NCBI GenBank assembly: GCA_030426005.1 | Contig: JAUHZM010000113.1 | Location: forward strand, 1 to 8,995 | Length of the DNA: 8,995 nt | Source: Gammaproteobacteria bacterium | GTDB lineage: Bacteria; Pseudomonadota; Gammaproteobacteria; Arenicellales; Arenicellaceae | Reading direction: 5' to 3' | Part shown: one piece after another, positions 6,392 to 8,995 of the stretch | Layout of the letters: each line of letters opens with the position of its first letter | How positions within the stretch are numbered: position 1 is the stretch's first letter | Translations under genes and position numbers: made by a program | Notes under the pieces: model-generated | The model's database searches: none | What the model was told of the DNA's origin: nothing | The model's input: only the letters and a program-made list of their open reading frames with translations

Positions 6392-8332
6392 ATGAAATTT
6401 TTCAATCGACTATTTAGCATAGTTGTCTCGACGGCAATCTTGTTCGCCGCGTCAACACATGTGTATGCAGAACAAATTCCATTGAAGGCCTGGATCCATG
6501 ATCCGGTGATAGATAGTGTGAATGTGAGTCCTGATGGCAAGCATTTGATCGGGTTAACGCTCACCGACGTGAACAGCGCTCCGCAGGTGACCGTTTGGGA
6601 TGCCTCGAATTTAGCTGAGCAACCCGTATTTTGGTCGCCAAAAGATATTAAACCGCTGTTGGTAAGATGGTTAAATAACGAAACCTTCATCGTGTATGGA
6701 CGCCAGAAGTATGATTACCGGTATGCTGGTCGGAATACCAAATGGTTTCGGGACAAAGCGTACTTTGTTAGCTACTCGGCAAAAAAGCGTAAAGTCATCA
6801 AAGCCCGCGAGATTTTAGCCACCAAAGAGAAGATCGGCGTTTCAATCGAGAGTTCATTACCTCTTGACGAGAATAAAGTATTGATTCGAGTCACGAATTT
6901 GGAGTTTGCTTCTGATCTATACGAAGTGGATCTTAAAGAAAAAACCGAAAAACGTGTATATCGTGGTTCGCCGAGGAACAGTGCCGTAACGAACGCATGG
7001 GGCGAAGTTGTTCTAAAGACGACTATAGAAACCGATGACCCTGGCACGCGAATTGATTTTTCCTATAAGCACCCGAAAACTGGCGATTGGGACGTGCATC
7101 ACTCGTTGATGGCAAAGGGCGGTACTGGATGGCAACCAGTTGCGTTTGATCCTGACCGGAATCACGTGTATGTCCGTGATAACACCACGTCGGATAAATC
7201 GGTTATCCGCAAGTACAATTTGCTGGATAGATCAATAAGCGAGCCGCTATTTGCTGACAGTGCTGCTGAGGCAAGCGATATTATTGTAGGCAACCGCGCA
7301 GATAACTTCGGTAAAATTCTGGGCTACGTCATGATAGGCGCTCAAGTCACCAGAGTGTACACCGATGAGCAGGAGAAAGAGCTCCATGAATTGATCTATT
7401 CAGCGCTACCCAAAGACCAGACACATTCAATCTCCTCGGTGTCCAACGACGGTTCGTTAATGGTGGTTCGATCTAGTGGGCCAACGGAGCCGGGTGCCTA
7501 TTATCTGTTTAAGAATCGAAAAGAAGTGCTGCCACTCGGGCGCGAGTTCCCCTATCTCGAACCCAGTAAACTAAGTGGTATGGAGTACGTCGAATACGAG
7601 GCTAGAGATGGTTTAGTGATCCCTGCGTATTTGACCAAACCTAAAAACGGAAAAGCGCCGTATCCTGCGGTGGTAATGCCTCACGGCGGGCCTTGGGCAC
7701 GCGACTATTACGGTTGGGACCTTTGGGCGCAATTTCTAGCTGATCGTGGTTATGCTGTGCTCCAACCTCAGTATCGTGGATCGGAGGGCTGGGGAACCAA
7801 GTTGTGGCGTGCGGGCGACAATGAATGGGGGCAGAAAATGCAGGATGACAAGGATGATGGTGCTCATTGGCTGGTGGAGCAGGGTATCGCTGCTAAAGAT
7901 CGAATTGCGATCTATGGCTATTCTTATGGCGGATATGCTGCAATGGCTGCAATTGTACGGCCAAACTCACCCTATCAGTGTGCGATTGCCGGGGCTGGGC
8001 TCTCTGAGCTACGTACATTTGAAAAGATCACCTTCGACAGCCCATTTGGTCGTGAGTTTCAGAGCGCAACTATCGAAGGACTCTCACCACTTGACAACGT
8101 TGAAGATGCCAGTATCCCGATCTATATCTTCCATGGCGATCGAGACCAGCGTGTGCCCGTCGATCAGTCGCGTAAATTCTATAAGGCACTGCAAAAGGCT
8201 GGAAAAACAGTGGAGTACAATGAAATTCCGGATCTGTGGCACAGTTTACCCTGGTGGCCAACACACCACATAAACGTGCTGGGAAATTTGGAGGAGTATC
8301 TGGCGGAACGCTGTGGTCCTGGTGGGCTGTAG
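6392..8332 (+). CDS. Exported S9-family (prolyl oligopeptidase-like) serine peptidase
   Basis: A 646-residue serine peptidase expected to cleave oligopeptides in the periplasm. The signal peptide MKFFNRLFSIVVSTAILFAASTHVYA ends near residue 26. Residues about 30-390 form the beta-propeller that limits access to short peptides, starting with the family-typical VNVSPDGKHL blade. The alpha/beta-hydrolase domain follows: HGGPW at 431-435 (oxyanion region), nucleophile Ser511 in GYSYGGYAA, Asp585 in HGDRDQRVPVDQ, and His617 in DLWHSLPWW, 32 residues after the Asp as expected. The His context differs from the usual EGHGF-like motif. The length fits the S9C acylaminoacyl-peptidase-like group; dipeptidyl or isopeptidase activity is equally possible. 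The start ATG has GAGA 7 bases upstream (6381-6384). It lies 106 bases after the TonB receptor, behind a strong terminator; the pair suggests import and cleavage of a peptide ligand. Confidence 0.93.
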   Translation: MKFFNRLFSIVVSTAILFAASTHVYAEQIPLKAWIHDPVIDSVNVSPDGKHLIGLTLTDVNSAPQVTVWDASNLAEQPVFWSPKDIKPLLVRWLNNETFIVYGRQKYDYRYAGRNTKWFRDKAYFVSYSAKKRKVIKAREILATKEKIGVSIESSLPLDENKVLIRVTNLEFASDLYEVDLKEKTEKRVYRGSPRNSAVTNAWGEVVLKTTIETDDPGTRIDFSYKHPKTGDWDVHHSLMAKGGTGWQPVAFDPDRNHVYVRDNTTSDKSVIRKYNLLDRSISEPLFADSAAEASDIIVGNRADNFGKILGYVMIGAQVTRVYTDEQEKELHELIYSALPKDQTHSISSVSNDGSLMVVRSSGPTEPGAYYLFKNRKEVLPLGREFPYLEPSKLSGMEYVEYEARDGLVIPAYLTKPKNGKAPYPAVVMPHGGPWARDYYGWDLWAQFLADRGYAVLQPQYRGSEGWGTKLWRAGDNEWGQKMQDDKDDGAHWLVEQGIAAKDRIAIYGYSYGGYAAMAAIVRPNSPYQCAIAGAGLSELRTFEKITFDSPFGREFQSATIEGLSPLDNVEDASIPIYIFHGDRDQRVPVDQSRKFYKALQKAGKTVEYNEIPDLWHSLPWWPTHHINVLGNLEEYLAERCGPGGL

Positions 8333-8381
8333 GCGAGCTACTTGAAGCTGCCGTGATGTTCTAACCTAGACTTTGGATCAA

Positions 8382-8413
8382 GGTGTCGACGCTTGCTCTG
8401 CAACGTCGACACC
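8382..8413. terminator. Perfect 10-bp inverted repeat between convergent genes, probable bidirectional terminator
   Basis: GGTGTCGACG and CGTCGACACC enclose a 12-base loop. The element lies 49 bases after the peptidase stop and only 6 bases beyond the stop of the convergent oxidoreductase gene, the right place for a shared terminator. No real T-run follows on either strand (+ side CTAAATTT, - side TTGATCC), so termination may be weak or need Rho, or the stem may mainly protect 3' ends. Confidence 0.55.
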
Positions 8414-8419
8414 CTAAAT

Positions 8420-8995
8420 TTACAGCGTCTTAAGAAGTTTTTCAGCGAGTTGTCTACCGTGCAAATAAGCCGATTCGACCCGCGCATTACCGCACCAATC
8501 ACCAGCGGCACCTAATTGGTGTTCCTGGTCAAAATAAACATCACCTTGGTGCGCTCGCTGGACCACTGTGTTGGCGTAGCGCCAACGGTGGATATCATTG
8601 TGAATGGCATGACGTAGGTCGATACCCAGAATGCGTGAAGCTTCACTGATAAGGTGGTGTTTCACGGTGTCGAGATCATGTTCCAGATGCGTCTTCGCCC
8701 AGTCATTGTTGGATTGAATAACCATTGAGCATCCTGATCCTCGGTCTGGCTTGCTATGGTTCTGAGCGATCCAGCTTATGTCGGCGTGTCGAACTAGGGC
8801 TGCATCGAAGCGCAGGTTTAAGTCCTGGTTGAATGCGAGCATTACCGAATAACATGGCAGCAATTCAATTTTCGATACGGCCGTCTTAAAGTTGCAGGTG
8901 TCGGGTAATAGTGCCACTGTTTGTTCAGGCGGGCAGGTCAAAAGTACCCAGTCGTATTGCCCCAGGCGTTCTCCTTGATCTGACCACAGTAGCCA
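8420..8995 (-). CDS. Renalase-like FAD-dependent oxidoreductase (C-terminal part)
   Basis: The frame is open to the window's right edge, so the start lies outside; the 191 codons visible begin with WLLWSDQGERLGQYDWVLLT. The residue sometimes taken as a start (8939-8941) is TTG, a Leu inside that continuous stretch. The sequence resembles predicted NAD/FAD-dependent oxidoreductases of the renalase/amine-oxidase type: a YDWVLLTCPPEQTVALL segment, then the substrate-domain signature HRWRYANTVV, and near the end LGAAGDWCGNARVESAYLHG, the conserved FAD-contacting GDW...VE.A..SG-type motif, followed by a helix to the C-terminus. The N-terminal Rossmann GxGxxG motif, which would confirm FAD binding, is not in the window. 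The family is cytoplasmic and its substrates in bacteria are mostly unknown, with dihydro-NAD(P) isomers the known renalase substrate. It is convergent to the peptidase and probably unrelated to it. Confidence 0.85.
   Translation of the reverse strand, partial: WLLWSDQGERLGQYDWVLLTCPPEQTVALLPDTCNFKTAVSKIELLPCYSVMLAFNQDLNLRFDAALVRHADISWIAQNHSKPDRGSGCSMVIQSNNDWAKTHLEHDLDTVKHHLISEASRILGIDLRHAIHNDIHRWRYANTVVQRAHQGDVYFDQEHQLGAAGDWCGNARVESAYLHGRQLAEKLLKTL

Noticed and set aside
7746..8273. A 175-codon plus-strand frame inside the S9 peptidase gene
   Set aside because: It is read in another frame over the catalytic domain, where the peptidase frame carries all expected motifs; the alternative product has no sensible composition or start signal.
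3298..8332. A complete lasso-peptide biosynthetic cluster
   Set aside because: A receptor next to an S9 peptidase recalls such clusters, but no precursor, B-type protease or asparagine-synthetase-like cyclase gene is present in the window.
1..8995. Mobile elements, CRISPR arrays, tRNA or rRNA genes
   Set aside because: I found no transposase or integrase motifs, no terminal inverted repeats with target duplications, no regularly spaced direct repeats, and no tRNA-like cloverleaf or rRNA sequence on either strand.

Overview
The window looks like chromosomal DNA of a Gram-negative, probably marine or free-living gammaproteobacterium. This rests on an HAE1-type RND efflux pump, a large TonB-dependent outer-membrane receptor whose plug and loop motifs resemble those of Alteromonadales, Xanthomonadales and Caulobacterales receptors, Sec-type signal peptides, and intermediate GC. 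The genus cannot be fixed from the sequence; an Arenicellales- or Alteromonadales-like origin is an inference. No rRNA, tRNA, CRISPR array, insertion sequence or phage gene was seen.

Layout. (1) 1-1251 (+): C-terminal part of an RND multidrug efflux permease, cut by the left edge. (2) 1326-2848 (-): two genes for secreted proteins, a 133-residue protein of unknown family and a 302-residue protein with two DUF1566 (Lcl C-terminal) domains. They belong to different families but share the same KVVVVP hexapeptide just after the signal peptide. (3) 2849-3297: a 449-base divergent intergenic region with several inverted repeats and a candidate promoter. (4) 3298-6285 (+): a 995-residue TonB-dependent receptor, followed by a very strong intrinsic terminator. 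(5) 6392-8332 (+): an exported S9-family (prolyl-oligopeptidase-like) serine peptidase. (6) 8420-8995 (-): C-terminal part of a renalase-like FAD-dependent oxidoreductase, cut by the right edge and separated from the peptidase by a perfect 10-bp inverted repeat.

How they may work together. The receptor and the S9 peptidase form the clearest functional unit: the receptor would bring an oligopeptide or peptide-containing ligand across the outer membrane by TonB-driven transport, and the signal-peptide-bearing peptidase would cleave it in the periplasm. A terminator between them suggests separate or attenuated expression. The two KVVVVP proteins look like a separate secreted or surface module of unknown purpose. 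The pump and oxidoreductase fragments have no evident link to the rest.
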